Assembly: GCA_958299035.1 (NCBI GenBank)
Contig: CATQJL010000001.1
Span: 74,917,594 to 74,981,593 of the forward strand
Reading direction: 5' to 3'
Origin: Cylicocyclus nassatus
Taxonomy: Eukaryota; Nematoda; Chromadorea; Rhabditida; Strongylidae
DNA: 64,000 nucleotides
The translations under genes were made by a program, and so were the position numbers. The notes beneath the pieces were generated by a model. That model was not told the origin of the DNA. It saw only the letters and a list, made by a program, of their open reading frames with translations, and searched no databases. Positions 12,078 through 22,740 of this stretch are shown here, in pieces; positions within the stretch are counted from its first letter, which is position 1; every line of letters starts with the position of its first letter.

Positions 12078-13042
12078 CTAACTGGCGTCCGGCTCAGCCC
12101 GGCCATGTCAAAAAAAAAACTATGGTAAAAATTACCATCCCTCTTCCTGTACAACCTTTCCTTGTGCCCACTTCTACCTGTTAATTCCCTATTCACATTG
12201 AGATTTCGTCATCAACATGCTCGAAACCCCTGTGCCAACTCCCAGCCGTGTAGCTCAAGCTTTGCAAAAAAATCGATGTAATCGATAAAAGTGATCGTAA
12301 TTTCAAAAATTGATATTGTACTCGTAATCGGTATGCCCATTAAACCCTGTGCTAACTCCCATCACAGGTCGAACTTCACAGAAATTGATAAAAATCAATA
12401 ACGTCGTTGCAATCGATGACGAAAAGTAGCCTATGACACCCACCCCACCCGAAGTGTATGTGTGCCAAGTTTGGTCCGGATGGGTTTAGGAATGGAATTT
12501 TTTATTCGTAACATACGTGCAACAGATTAACATGCCTACATACAAACAGAAAGACAAACAGACACTCAGCTTTATATCTAACAAGGGAACCGTGTCGAGT
12601 CGAAGTGGCCTCTCCAGATGAAACCCATACTGCTTTGAAGAGCATTAATCGGTGATTCCAAATCTGCTTTCCAAATCTGCCAAGCGCCTCTGAAGGCCTA
12701 GTCATGAACTTTCTCAGGTCGAAAAGTTGAATGTAAAACTGGAACAAAATCGCCAAAATTTAATGATCCAGGGTCAAGTATCAAAGCCGTTTATGCAATG
12801 GATACATTTTGTCTAATATGTTAATACTTAAAACTGCTTTATCTGAGCGCTGGAAAGATTGTAACAATCGATTTTACCTAATTTCTGCATGCATTTTTCG
12901 TTGAAAAAACGGTCATAACTCGGCATCCAGAGGGGCTTGGCAGATTTGGAAGGCAGATTTGGAATCACCGCTTAATACTCTTCAAAGCAGTATGGGTCTC
13001 ATCTGGAAAGTCCACTCGACTCGACACGGTTCCCTTGTAAGA
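12078..13042 (-). mobile_element. Non-autonomous Helitron, interrupted
   Basis: Read on the minus strand this matches the Helitrons at 23809 and 34854. It has a 5' end TCTTA|GATATAAAGCTG, then TCTGTTTGTC..., an internal GTCCGGACCAAACTTGGCACA stretch, and a 3' end with a small GC hairpin followed by CCAGTTAG, with T after it. Host A precedes the 5' TC (13043) and T follows the 3' end, as expected for insertion between A and T. The 5' end is split by the miniature element at 12582-13037. The 3' end is TTAG rather than the canonical CTAG, so this copy is old. No Rep/helicase is present. Confidence 0.7.
12582..13037. mobile_element. Miniature inverted-repeat element inside Helitron
   Basis: 456 bp with inverted ends starting CAAGGGAACCGTGTCGAGTC and long imperfect arms (12582-12690 versus 12930-13037). 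It is flanked by TAA on both sides (12579-12581 and 13038-13040). Removing the element and one TAA restores the TCTTA..GATATAAAGCTG start of the surrounding Helitron, which proves the insertion and its 3-bp target duplication. A TWA duplication is typical of PIF/Harbinger elements, but the ends do not decide the family. Confidence 0.8.
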
Positions 13043-13491
13043 TAACCTATTTGAGTAGGTAGCGAATGACGATAATATAACTTATGTATGTATATCATGT
13101 ATCACTATATCTTGTATATCATGCGGTAGTCCCGATCAGATAATTACTATACAAACTACTGAATTGAATCCTATTAGCAAAGCATTTTACCTTTGATTTG
13201 TAATGATCAACAAGTTCTTTGATCAGTGTTCAAAAAAACAAATGACGACCTGTTTAGGACCTTCAGCATCAGATCTGCCGCAACCAACTTTACTTCTATC
13301 AGCCAAAACCTAAATGAGACAGAACCAGACTAATTGATCCAAGAATGTGATATTAGGAAGTACACAGCGTCCCGGCAATTTTAGTTTCCCCCTTTTCTAC
13401 CTTTTCGGAGCCTTCTCGCTAAGAGAAATTTATATCTGGGCTTTCAGCGCATGAAGATGGCGAAAATGTGCTTTTTCCGAAGTTTTCCAGG

Positions 13492-13584
13492 TACGCATTC
13501 AGTGAAAATACGTGTAAGTGGGTTGGGCCCGCACAAGGGAGGTGAGTTGCGGAAGATTTTCGGCGTATTTTCACTGAATGCGGA
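13492..13584. repeat. Inverted repeat (about 20-bp arms)
   Basis: ACGCATTCAGTGAAAATACG at about 13493 is answered by CGTATTTTCACTGAATGCG at about 13563, around a 50-bp GC-rich centre. It could be a small element or hairpin; no target duplication is evident. Confidence 0.55.
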
Positions 13585-13811
13585 CATAAGAAGCTTCGAT
13601 AAAGGTTTACTAAGCCATTTTGAGGCGCTGAAAAGCCATTATGGATTTCTCACGACGAGAAGGCTTCGAGGTGAAAAATTGGAAAACGAGGTTTTCCTGG
13701 GGCGCTGCCTTTAAGCTTAAAGTGCCAATAACGCTCGGCGTTTTGCTGGAGATAAAAGCTCACAAAACATCTTTTTTCTCGAAATTTCCCCAGTAAAGTC
13801 CTATTTTCTCA

Positions 13812-14345
13812 TTGTGCGGAGTGGCCGAGGTGCTAGGCAGTTATGGCAACCAGACTGCCCACAAGCGACGACACTAATCCCGAGGGCGCGCCGATAAGCA
13901 CTCGGTGAGCGCTCGACGATGCCTGGATGACCCGTTAAAAGTATGAATGATACCGCGAATGGCCCGGCCGTCCGATAAATGTCGGGAGCAGGCGTTGTAG
14001 CAAAGCCGCGCAGCGGAGAGCGTGCAGGAGTTTCTAACACCTTTCCTCGCACCAAGTTCGCACCAGAATTCACGCCCAAAAGGGTTCTAGCACCTCCGGG
14101 TTTCAAAAGTCAGCCCTCGCTCATTGCTCCTATAACTTCAAGCAGATTTTTCCTTTTTGAAACTACAAACATCATTAAAAAGACAATTTTGTCCACAACA
14201 TATATTTGTCTTGCTGGCTTTCCAACACCTCACTGCGGTCCACCAGCGTGCGCAGAAGGGAAAAAGGTCGCCGCGAGAAGTGGCCTATTTGTGCAGGATT
14301 ACCTCAGGCACGATGAAAGCTGGAGAGCTCAAATACTTTAGCTAT
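13812..14345. repeat. tRNA-like head followed by a repeat shared with 18.1 kb
   Basis: 13816-13840 reads GCGGAGTGGCCGAGGTGCTAGG, like the 5' half of a type-II tRNA (A-box). No matching 3' half was found, so it is probably SINE-derived. 14157-14345 is repeated in inverted orientation at about 18129-18330 inside a mariner-like element. Translated pieces match closely (QFCPQHIFVLLA followed by AVHQ and AYLCRI in both), showing common origin rather than selection on that frame. Confidence 0.5.
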
Positions 14346-14689
14346 AAAAAAGTCTGCTGGGACTGAGTCTGTTATGGAGACTATTCGCCCGGCGTCTGGA
14401 AGCAGGCTGGACTTCGTTTTTCGAGCAAAAAGCAAAGGAGATATTGTTTTTGGTGTTGTGGGTTGGGGCCCAGCACCAAGAATAAGCGCCATTTAGTCGA
14501 ATACAAGTTTTTCGGACAGGTTATCAACGATTGATATGCTCTATCGTGTATGGCAAAAAGTGCGCGCGATTTGAAAGCAAGGCTTAAATGAACAAATTGC
14601 TTGTTTACAGCGCACACAGAATCATATGACCCAAAGCTGAAATGTATACATAGAAAATTATTTGCAAAAGAACTATGTAAAAAGGTTCG

Positions 14690-15297
14690 AAGATGGTGGC
14701 CAACTGAATGACCCGTATATCATTAGATGCATCTTGATAAGCTGATTCCAAATTTACCTTCCATATCTTCGATGTCCTTTTCTGGAAGAAGTTACCAGCG
14801 TAAATGTCCAAATTTAGCAAACAAGAGCCACATCCTCAAAAACCCGCTCAAAAGCAATGATCCTTGCCTCCGATAAATGTGAGAATCCCTCGAAAAAGTA
14901 AAGTACACTCTATATTTTGCTATTCATAGACTTCCAAGTTGGATTTTGAAGCACATCATGCGTTAAAAATCCAATGACTTCACAAATTCAACCGCATTCA
15001 GATGTGTGATTGCACTGGAGCTTTGATGCATGATGTGAAAATCAACTTGGAAGTGCATGACTAGCAAGATATTGAGTGTATTGATTTCAAGGGACGCACA
15101 CATCTACCAGAGTCACAAATAAGTGCTTTTGAACAGGTAGGTCTAGAGAATTTGGCGCTGAATGTTTGCCAAATTTGAACCTTCAAACGCTGATAACTAT
15201 TTCCAGAAAAGGTATCGCAGATATAGAAGGTAGGTTTGGAGTCAGCTCATCAATACGCATCTAATGATGTGCAGTTTAATATAATTCGCCACCTTAA
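14690..15297. mobile_element. Foldback element
   Basis: The left arm (AGATGGTGGCCAACTGAATG...CATTAGATGCATCTTGATAAGC...CCTTTTCTGGAAGAAGTTA) is answered by the inverted right arm ending ...ATCTAATGATGTGCAGTTTAA..CGCCACC. An inner pair (GACTTCCAAGTTG near 14930, CAACTTGGAAGTGCATGA near 15044) extends the palindrome inward. No transposase was recognised. Confidence 0.65.
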
Positions 15298-15300
15298 GGC

Positions 15301-15480
15301 AGTGTCCAGGCAAATCTGGACATATGGGCTTTTTTGCCTAGAAACTGATGAGGAGGTTTTAGCTAAGACACTGCCCAAACCGGAGCGCAAATGATTCGCG
15401 CTGCCCCTTGGACAGTGCTTTAGTTAGGATCTCCTCAAACTTTCAGGCGAAAAACTCATGTGCCCAAATTTGCCTGTACA
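15301..15480. mobile_element. Short palindromic element
   Basis: AGGCAGTGTCCAGGCAAAT at the left is answered by AAATTTGCCTGTAC at the right. Internal AGACACTGCCCAA and TTGGACAGTGCTT also pair about a centre near 15395 (GCGCAAATGATTCGCGC). It directly abuts the preceding foldback element. Confidence 0.55.
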
Positions 15481-16356
15481 CTTCCTCTAAGCTGGACCGT
15501 TCCTTGTTTAGAAGAGATATTTTTGGATAGAAAACTCGGTCTCTCGGTTTCAAAATTCGGAAAACTAGAAACATGAGGATCAATTGTAAATTACTGGTCA
15601 TCTGACTGAAGTAATTTGATGAAGTTCGAGTAACTGAATGACCAGAAGTAGTTGAAAACCTGATTACCTTAATATTAGAAAGATCTGTTTTGAAAGCATA
15701 TAGTGTTTCCGAATAAGCAACCTTCTTCAATAGCTAGGATATCTAAACATATATAAAGATACATTTGTCTGCTATTATATATTCGAATGAGTTTGTCATT
15801 TGAACCCAACTGCTTTAATAATTAGGTGTCATTTTATCCGAAAACATAGGAAAAACGTAACTCGAAATGCTGGAAATTCAGCTGCAGTCATTTGCGGAAA
15901 TCCTTATAAAAAGCCAGAAAATTTTTCTGTTTCTCATTCTCAGTTTTATTGTCCTCAAGTACGAAGCACGTCTTACAGTGCGTGTACCCTATAAAGAATG
16001 CACAAGGAGGAAGATGGCCGGAGCGCCCACTGATCCCGAGAAGGTGTGATATTCCTCAATGGATTTCAAGAGGTGCCAAGTACCCCTGCAAGGAAAAACG
16101 GCTAGGCTTTGAGAATCACTGCTACGCTGTCCTCCTCTGTCTATCTCAAGGGCCATTTGCTTTGCCGTTGATTGCAGATGCTGGAGTAGCGCGCTGCTGC
16201 CAGTGGATTGAGCCATTTCCTATTGCTACGTCCTGAGAAAGGTTCAGACTGTGTAAGTGCAATAAGGAAATCAAAAACTTAATACGTGAATGCAAGGGGT
16301 AAATAAGACTGAACCTAACAAGGGATGTCACTAAGACTTTCGAGATGAGACACATA

Positions 16357-17029
16357 CAGGGTGTCCCAAAAAGATGTGCACACTGTTTGATCGTTAATAA
16401 ATCATTAGCTTCGATGGCTCTCACGGACCTTTGAGTACTATTCTGTAGAGCGAGGTTCAACTTAGATTTACAGTATAAAGCGAAACTCCGACCTCTTTTC
16501 GCTACTGTTTGATTACGGTATGAACTTGCACATAGAGCATCGTGAAGTAGGACCTTCAATAAAAAAATTTCAAAAAACTCTGTAAATTTGTGTAACAAGG
16601 TTTTTAAACATGCTGATTTTATTATGCAAACTTTTACGAAAAATCTGAGCCTTTTCAGAGCTGTAATCACATATTCAAAGGACATTGGAAGAGCAGTTGT
16701 TAGCAGTTACTGTTTTTCTGAAATAACTTATGAAGGAAACATCACCATGGTGTGCAAATTGCATATCTGTAATCAGCGACTTTGATTAGCCTAGCACAAT
16801 AGTTTTTGACTTGTTTGATTCCTTTCCGGGGGAACGCGACCTTATGGTTTAAACCCTCTTCAAAGTTTCTGACGTAATCCTACAGTAACGAAAGGAGATG
16901 GAGTTTTTGCTCCATGCTGTAAAGCTAAGTTAAAGCGAGCTCTCAGAATGATACCTGATTGGCGAGAGACATCAAAGCAGGCGAGTTATCAACGAATCAA
17001 ATTGTGTAGATTTTCTTTGGAACACCTTG
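16357..17029. mobile_element. Mariner-like miniature element
   Basis: 673 bp flanked by TA on both sides (16355-16356, 17030-17031), starting CAGGGTGTCCCAAAAAGA and ending TTTGGAACACCTTG (imperfect inverted ends). Arms continue inward: CTGTAGAGCGAGGTTC near 16443 pairs with AAAGCGAGCTCTCAG near 16932. A start of CAGGGTGTCCCAAA with a TA duplication is characteristic of Tc1/mariner-type elements. No transposase is present. Confidence 0.7.
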
Positions 17030-17502
17030 TATAAATTTAGAGGAAGAGACAATCTAAGTCGAGGTTCCCGCACTGCCATGAGGCAGTTATAGAGACCGCA
17101 GGTGCTCGCAATAATTGTCTGAATGCACAAGATATAAGAGATAAGAAGTGGAATACATTTCGTTTCGCAAGCTATAACATACATCAAAAATGTAGCAAAT
17201 TAATAAATCTAAAAGTGTTATTGATAGATTATGCTGAATTACGTTTTTTCACATCGATATGTTATAAGCCGTTATAGTAAAATTAATTTCTGGAAAACGA
17301 TTAAAAAAGATAGTTAAGAGATTCCTGCAGTTTACTAAGCTTCATAAAGGATAAAGTATGCATGGCATTCGCAGCGTTTTCTTGGCATATTATAAGCGGC
17401 GCTTACGATGTGAGTGTAAGACAGTAAATCTTGAAAAACAAACGAAATAATCAAAATTATCAAACTCATCAGGGTGGCTGTGTATCGCTGCTACAAATAT
17501 TA

Positions 17503-18409
17503 GGTTGTAAAGAAAGTTCCCGGGCACTTTTGTAAATTTCATTGTCAGACGCATTTTTTCGGCGCTTCGGACTTTGACACAAGTTTTTTAATAGTGTTCA
17601 GTAGAGTGAAGCCTGAGATTTTCCATACGCCTTCTGACTTTCATCGATGCCAAGACGTGTTTAACTTGCACATCAAGAAGAGAAGTCTTTCCAACCACAA
17701 AAATTTCAATTTTTCTTTCTACGGCCATTTTTTGTGCGGTTCAAAGAATTTCGTCCAAATCATGCGTGATCTGATTGAGAAGCCTGTTAACTTCTGATCC
17801 GCAGCTGCACTCGAGTTTTGTGATTTGGCATAGAAGTTACAAGCTGTCAAACTTACACCCGACTGCATCTCTTTTCGCAGCTGGCGTCGCTTCTGCGGGG
17901 ATCGCCACTCCTGGATGATGGGTCCAAAAGATGTGCAAGGCATTACCCCACCAATGTTCCCAGTAATCAAAGATTTGGTCCTTTCGTACAAAACTAGAAG
18001 ACTGCAAAGTCACTTGCTCCAAATATGCTGCATTTTTGAGGGCAAAAAATGGTCGATTTCTCAAACTTTCTGGGAAAAACTTTTTTGCAAGTGGTTCTTC
18101 AAAAACATGAATGATTCCCATAACAGCCTCAGCAGACCACTATATAACTACAGCATCTGGGCTCTCCAGCTCTCATCCTGCCTGAGATAATCCTGCACAA
18201 ATAGGCTACTTTTTGCGACGACCTTTTACCCTTCTGCGTATGCTGGTGGACCGCTGCGAGGTGCTGAGAAGCCAGCAAGACAAATATATGTTGTGGACAA
18301 AATTGTCTTTGCAATGAAATTTGTAGCTTCAAACAGAATCAATCTGCTTGAAGTTTCAGCGATTTGAAAAAATTTTTCGCAAGTGCCCGGGAACTTTCTT
18401 TGCACTCAG
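17503..18409. mobile_element. Mariner-like element, non-coding remnant
   Basis: Ends GGTTGTAAAGAAAGTTCCCG and CGGGAACTTTCTTTGCACTCAG form inverted repeats flanked by TA (17501-17502, 18410-18411). About 0.9 kb is shorter than an intact mariner (about 1.3 kb). No D,D34D transposase could be read in any frame. The right half contains the segment shared, inverted, with 14157-14345. Confidence 0.7.
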
Positions 18410-18960
18410 TAGTATGCAACTTAGCTTTTAACGGTATCCTGTCGCGAATGAAGAATTAAGCAAATTTTTAGAGTAATTTCTGACCACGTTCTATACATCA
18501 AAGTTCTAACATGCACAATAATGGATAGGCATCAAATAGTATTCTGATTATCTGTTGAGCTGTCAAGAGAAGTATGTGCGCAAAAAATGGGACAGCTGGA
18601 TCTTTATTACATTTGGAGATTTTTTGTTTCGATCAAAAGCAAGTAGGCTGCAACTCAAACGTCGCTTACATAACCGACCTTCGCCTTTTACACTGGTGAT
18701 GCGTTAACGCTCCTCTCCCACAACCTTGCGCGTGAAGCCATGAGGAACTCGAACAGGGTTTTCTGAACATCCCTCTTACTTGAGCTGCTATACCGTAAAG
18801 TCGTAAAGCAATTAACATATTATTCAAAAGAGCTCTTCATGCTATAAACAATATATTGGACATATAGGATTCCCTTTTATTTCTTGATAAAAAAAGCAAA
18901 ATACTTGAAAATTTGCGGTTTTCTGGATCAATAAAACAAAAACCATGTTTCAATTTATTA

Positions 18961-19982
18961 GGTCGTTCCGAAAGTAATGTCGCTTTTTTCTAACGTATGC
19001 CACATCTCGTGGAACAAAGATATGTAAGAGATTCTGGTAGCATTTAATGCAGCATTTCATTCTCTTTCTAATGGTTATGAAGTTGTTGCAATACGATCAA
19101 TGAGCTTCCAGAAAAGAGTCAAAATCTGCGACCTATGCTTTTTGAGATGGCCAAGTTTCACAATTTTTCTAAAATTTTATGACAAACCTCAGAAGGAGTC
19201 CAAGGAATGGATGGATGGAGCAAATTCGGCAGGAAACAGCACAACTTTTTTCTACTCTTCAGATCTGGTTAAAATTATTGTACAGATTTTTTGATGGAAC
19301 CACCGAATTTTAGCAGGCTGGTCTCAGATACAAATGCACCAAAAACCAATAAATCTTCAAATTTTGAAACTTACAAAGATGGATTATGGTTTGACAACAA
19401 TTTTACAGACCAAACGAGCATTCACCGCTTCGGTTTAGCAACTTTCGAAAATTTCGGTTACACCTTAGGGTGCCTTGGGGTCCCTTGGAAAAGTTGAATT
19501 ATGATTTTATCCCGGAAAACTTGATGAATCGGAAACAAAAATCAACCGCTACAAAGAGGAGAAAAGCTGCATCGAATGACACCCGATTCGCTTGCCGGCT
19601 ATTGTTCTGTGAGGTTTGACTTGACTAAATATGGAATTTGATGGCATTGAGAGATTGATTGTAAAAACTCTGAGAAGCAACCTAAGGAAAAGAAAAAATT
19701 ATTCTATGTTCTATAGTGTTTGCTCTATCTACCTGCCACTTGTGCTTTTTCGGAGATTAGGTACAAAAATTTAGAAAAATAGCCGAACTTGACCATGACA
19801 AAAAGCATGAGTCGTAGATTTTGGTAACTTTTCGAGAGCTCATTAAACATTCTGCAGTGAAAGCAAAACCGTTAGAAAGAGGATGAAATGCTGCATCGAA
19901 TACTCCTAAGATCTTTTGAAAATGTTGATTCCATGATTAGTGGCGTTTAATCGAAAAAAGCGACATTACTTTCGAAATGACC
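18961..19982. mobile_element. Mariner-type miniature element (same family as 59083-60314)
   Basis: 1,022 bp with ends GGTCGTTCCGAAAGTAATGT and ACATTACTTTCGAAATGACC, flanked by TA (18959-18960, 19983-19984). Inner arms are also inverted (GACCTATGCTTTTTGAGATGG near 19129 against the CATGACAAAAAGCATGAGTCG stretch near 19794). The copy at 59083 has the same ends and layout. No transposase frame. Confidence 0.8.
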
Positions 19983-19991
19983 TAATATATA

Positions 19992-20208
19992 CCCTAATTT
20001 CACGCGTACAAGGCGCGGGGTGGGCCTAGCTTTCATCGACCAGCCCGAACACGGCAAAGGACTTCGCAAGCGCAGGAACCCCATACCGTGCTGCGTTTTG
20101 CCTGACGAATCGTGCGGCATAAGGATCGCTTCTCAAAACACGTTGGGGCGGCTGAGCAGCTCGATGAAAGCTAGGGCCACCCCGCGCCTTGTACGCGTGA
20201 AATTAGGG
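19992..20208. mobile_element. 217-bp miniature element with near-perfect ends
   Basis: Inverted ends start CCCTAATTTCACGCGTACAA and are nearly perfect for about 48 bp. TA lies on both sides (19990-19991, 20209-20210). It sits only 9 bp from the mariner-type element to its left and abuts a predicted exon to its right. Confidence 0.8.
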
Positions 20209-20210
20209 TA

Positions 20211-20296
20211 ATATCTTCCAAGGACAGATAAAATTCAAGGTAAACTGCATATGAGTGAATAGCTCTATCAGATGGTAGCCAGATAACGTCGGTCAC
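20211..20296 (-). CDS. Predicted exon of unidentified gene
   Basis: Downstream of a good acceptor (TTTTTTGCAG, 20297-20306) the minus strand reads VTDVIWLPSDRAIHSYAVYL and continues EFYLSLED before meeting the 217-bp miniature element. The amino-acid pattern looks like a folded protein rather than chance. The right-hand end is not a normal donor: the element at 19992-20208 seems to have cut the exon or its splice site. I do not recognise the family. It may belong to the same gene as the exons at 21084 and 22155, but the joins were not solved. Confidence 0.35.
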
Positions 20297-20838
20297 CTGC
20301 AAAAAAGTAAATAACATGCACTTCGTTTCGAAAAATGCTAATGATCATATCTCCTGACTTTAAGCGTTGCAGCCATCAAGCCATCGTGGGTTTCGTGACT
20401 GTACCTTCACCCATTGTAGCAGTGTTATCTTGGAATGGTCTCACATGTTTCACTGCGCAGATACTGCTCGAAGTTTATAATTTGTCGAAGTGACTGATTT
20501 TACATTTCAGCAAGTATAAAACAAGCAGGTTCAAGAGTTTACATGGGTGTTGTCTAGAAGAGAACAATATACTCTAATATTTCTCAAAATTGAAAAGTTC
20601 AATCACTTTTCTTTCTTGAGAAATTTACAGTTTAGCAACCAAGTATGATACAGCTTTTATCTCGAATAAAGTGCCCTGATAAGCATCGTTGCTCCATCAA
20701 AGCGCTAAAAATTATTATGACTATTTTTGTCCTACTTGCACATTTGATTTTCCCCAATAAAGGCTCATAACCCTTCCTCCATAATTGTACCGCAAAATTA
20801 AGAAGGCAAATTTGAATTTAGCGTTTTAGCCTTTTATT

Positions 20839-21076
20839 ATTGGTAGGATATTCCACGTACATGGTATGGTACGCATCCCATCTAAAAAGCCAACTTCGAT
20901 TGAACATGCTGACCTTGTAAGTTATCTCAAAATTCTACATTAAGCACTGCGCTGGTCGTGTCGTCAAATTAGTGTCACTGATCAAACGAAACGTCCAAAT
21001 TTAAGCCTATCACAGTACGAACAATTATTATTCGATGCGGCATATTTCCTCTTTGTATGTGGAATATCCTACCAAT
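20839..21076. repeat. Inverted repeat with perfect 18-bp arms
   Basis: ATTGGTAGGATATTCCAC at 20839-20856 and its exact reverse complement at 21059-21076 bound a 238-bp interval. The right arm lies just downstream of the predicted donor of the 21084-21212 exon. It may be a small transposon; no clear target duplication. Confidence 0.65.
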
Positions 21077-21083
21077 ATCTTAC

Positions 21084-21212
21084 CTTTCCAAGAATGTTGC
21101 CCCAATCCATCAAGGCATACCATGCGACGAGTGCTGGTTGCTGGCTTTGACCACTTCTGAATTAGTACCTCAAGTAGTATGGAATGGCAACGATTAGTGC
21201 AAAATAATACAT
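21084..21212 (-). CDS. Predicted exon of unidentified gene
   Basis: Minus strand. An acceptor TTTTTCGGATCAG and a consensus donor AAAG|GTAAGA bound an open stretch encoding DVLFCTNRCHSILLEVLIQK, then WSKPATSTRRMVCLDGLGQH, then SWK. Composition and splice sites support a real exon. I do not recognise the protein. The phase of its start (2 bases) does not match the end phase of the 22155-22407 exon (2 bases), so another exon may lie between, or the two belong to different genes. Confidence 0.4.
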
Positions 21213-22154
21213 CTGATCCGAAAAATTTTTTTTGCAAAAAGTATTAACAAAATGTGCTATCAGGCATACATAATCAAGCAAAGCTTTGGTAATTGCCTCT
21301 TTTAGAAAGTGTTTCACCTAGAATGCCCTCAGCAAATATCCATTATGGTGGATTTCTCAATCTGAGAATTCGGCAAGATAGATCATATTCCCACACAATA
21401 GCTATGTTAGAGAGATACATGATTTGCGCTTGAATGCCCACCGAGAAACAGCACTGTGAAGTTGGTTTTGAGAGCAGCTGTTCAAAAAACATTGAAAATT
21501 CAATCTACAGGGTAAAAATCTTTTTTTTTTGTTAAAAACATAAAAGGCATAAAACTTGCTTTTGAATGGAATGTATGTAGGATGTTCATCGTCTGGGAGT
21601 TCTTTGAAAGACGCGTCGATTCTGCATCAACCTGCATACGTACAGAGTGATCCAAAAAATGCCCATAGCTCTGCACAGAACAATTCGAATCGTAAGCGGT
21701 AGATTTTATCGATTTCTATGAAGTTTTGCATAGGTCTTCATTGATCATGTTTGAAAATGTTCGCTTCTGGCGATAGATTCATTTAATCACTTTCTAGAAT
21801 TTTCTAGGATGCGCGCTATCATCTTCGGTATGTTGGCCTTCAACGGATTTGCCTTCTGACAAGTTTTATGGAGGGCAACTCGTGCACTTTCTAGCAGCGC
21901 TTAAATTTGAAAGAAATTTTGCGTTTTTCCCAGATCTTGGCCGTTTGCAAAAACACCTAAATTTTGCATTTTTTCCAAAAAGCTCTTCAAAGTACCCTCC
22001 TTTTTTGGAAGTGAAACCGCAATAAGATGAAAAACTATGGAAAAAAACGATTTATGTCATCGCGAAGCAAAAAAGAGGAAGGTGGAAGGTTGAAAGATGA
22101 ATTTTTTGAGGCCCCTAACACTTCTGAGACCATCCCGCAGTAGAACAGACATAC

Positions 22155-22407
22155 CTGAACCATAATCTGAGCTCCACTGTGTCGGTATGAGCTGTCTTGT
22201 TGTACACTTCCTCTCCAGATAACTCAACATCCCCATTCTTCTCTCCTGCGTTTCGCATTCTAGTTACATAGTCGGCAGTTGAATCAGCACGAAACTCTAT
22301 TAAGCAGTTCCATTCCTTGAACAGACCGTTTACATAAACTTCATCAGCGAAGAAATAATTCCAAATCATTAGTGACGGACGAAGGAGGAAGCTCATGCAG
22401 CCTCCTC
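22155..22407 (-). CDS. Predicted 253-bp exon of unidentified gene
   Basis: Minus strand, bounded by an acceptor CATTTCCCAG (22408-22417) and a consensus donor TTCAG|GTATGT. It encodes about 84 residues beginning GGCMSFLLRPSLMIWNYFFA and including ADSTADYVTRMRNAGEKNGD and TAHTDTVELRLWFR. The mixture of hydrophobic, charged and aromatic residues is protein-like, and it is one of the longer spliced open stretches in the window. I could not place the family. The Penelope-like element begins about 100 bp upstream, so the 5' part of the gene may be displaced or lost. Confidence 0.5.
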
Positions 22408-22740
22408 CTGGGAAATGGTAAATTTTTGAGAGTTATTTACAAAACTAAGAAATTACTTCTACTTTTGATTAATCATGATACTTTCCAAAGTTTGAAAAAA
22501 AATCATTAGCTTTATGGAAAAATATTCTCGAGGACATGGATTTGCCGCGGGCGTGATTCAAGGCACGCACGTCCATCCGAAAAATTTTGTCCCCATTCCT
22601 CCCTCTTCACTTAATGAAAATTTCCCGGACATTGTGTGTTCTTTTTATGCCGTACAGGTTGATAGGGGTCCTTTATCCTTTGGTTCTTCGCAGACGCTAC
22701 AACATACAGAGTAGTCTCTGAGAAAGAATATCAAGCCCAA

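Noticed and set aside
15989..16216. Minus-strand frame starting MAQSTGSSALLQHLQSTAKQ
   Set aside because: Protein-like start and a TTGCAG acceptor-like site inside, but no family, no clear donor and no neighbouring exon. Too weak to call.
16146..16685. 179-codon minus-strand open frame, the longest in the window
   Set aside because: It runs across the left end of the mariner-like element at 16357, has no recognisable motif and overlaps another plausible frame at 15989-16216. Best explained by chance.
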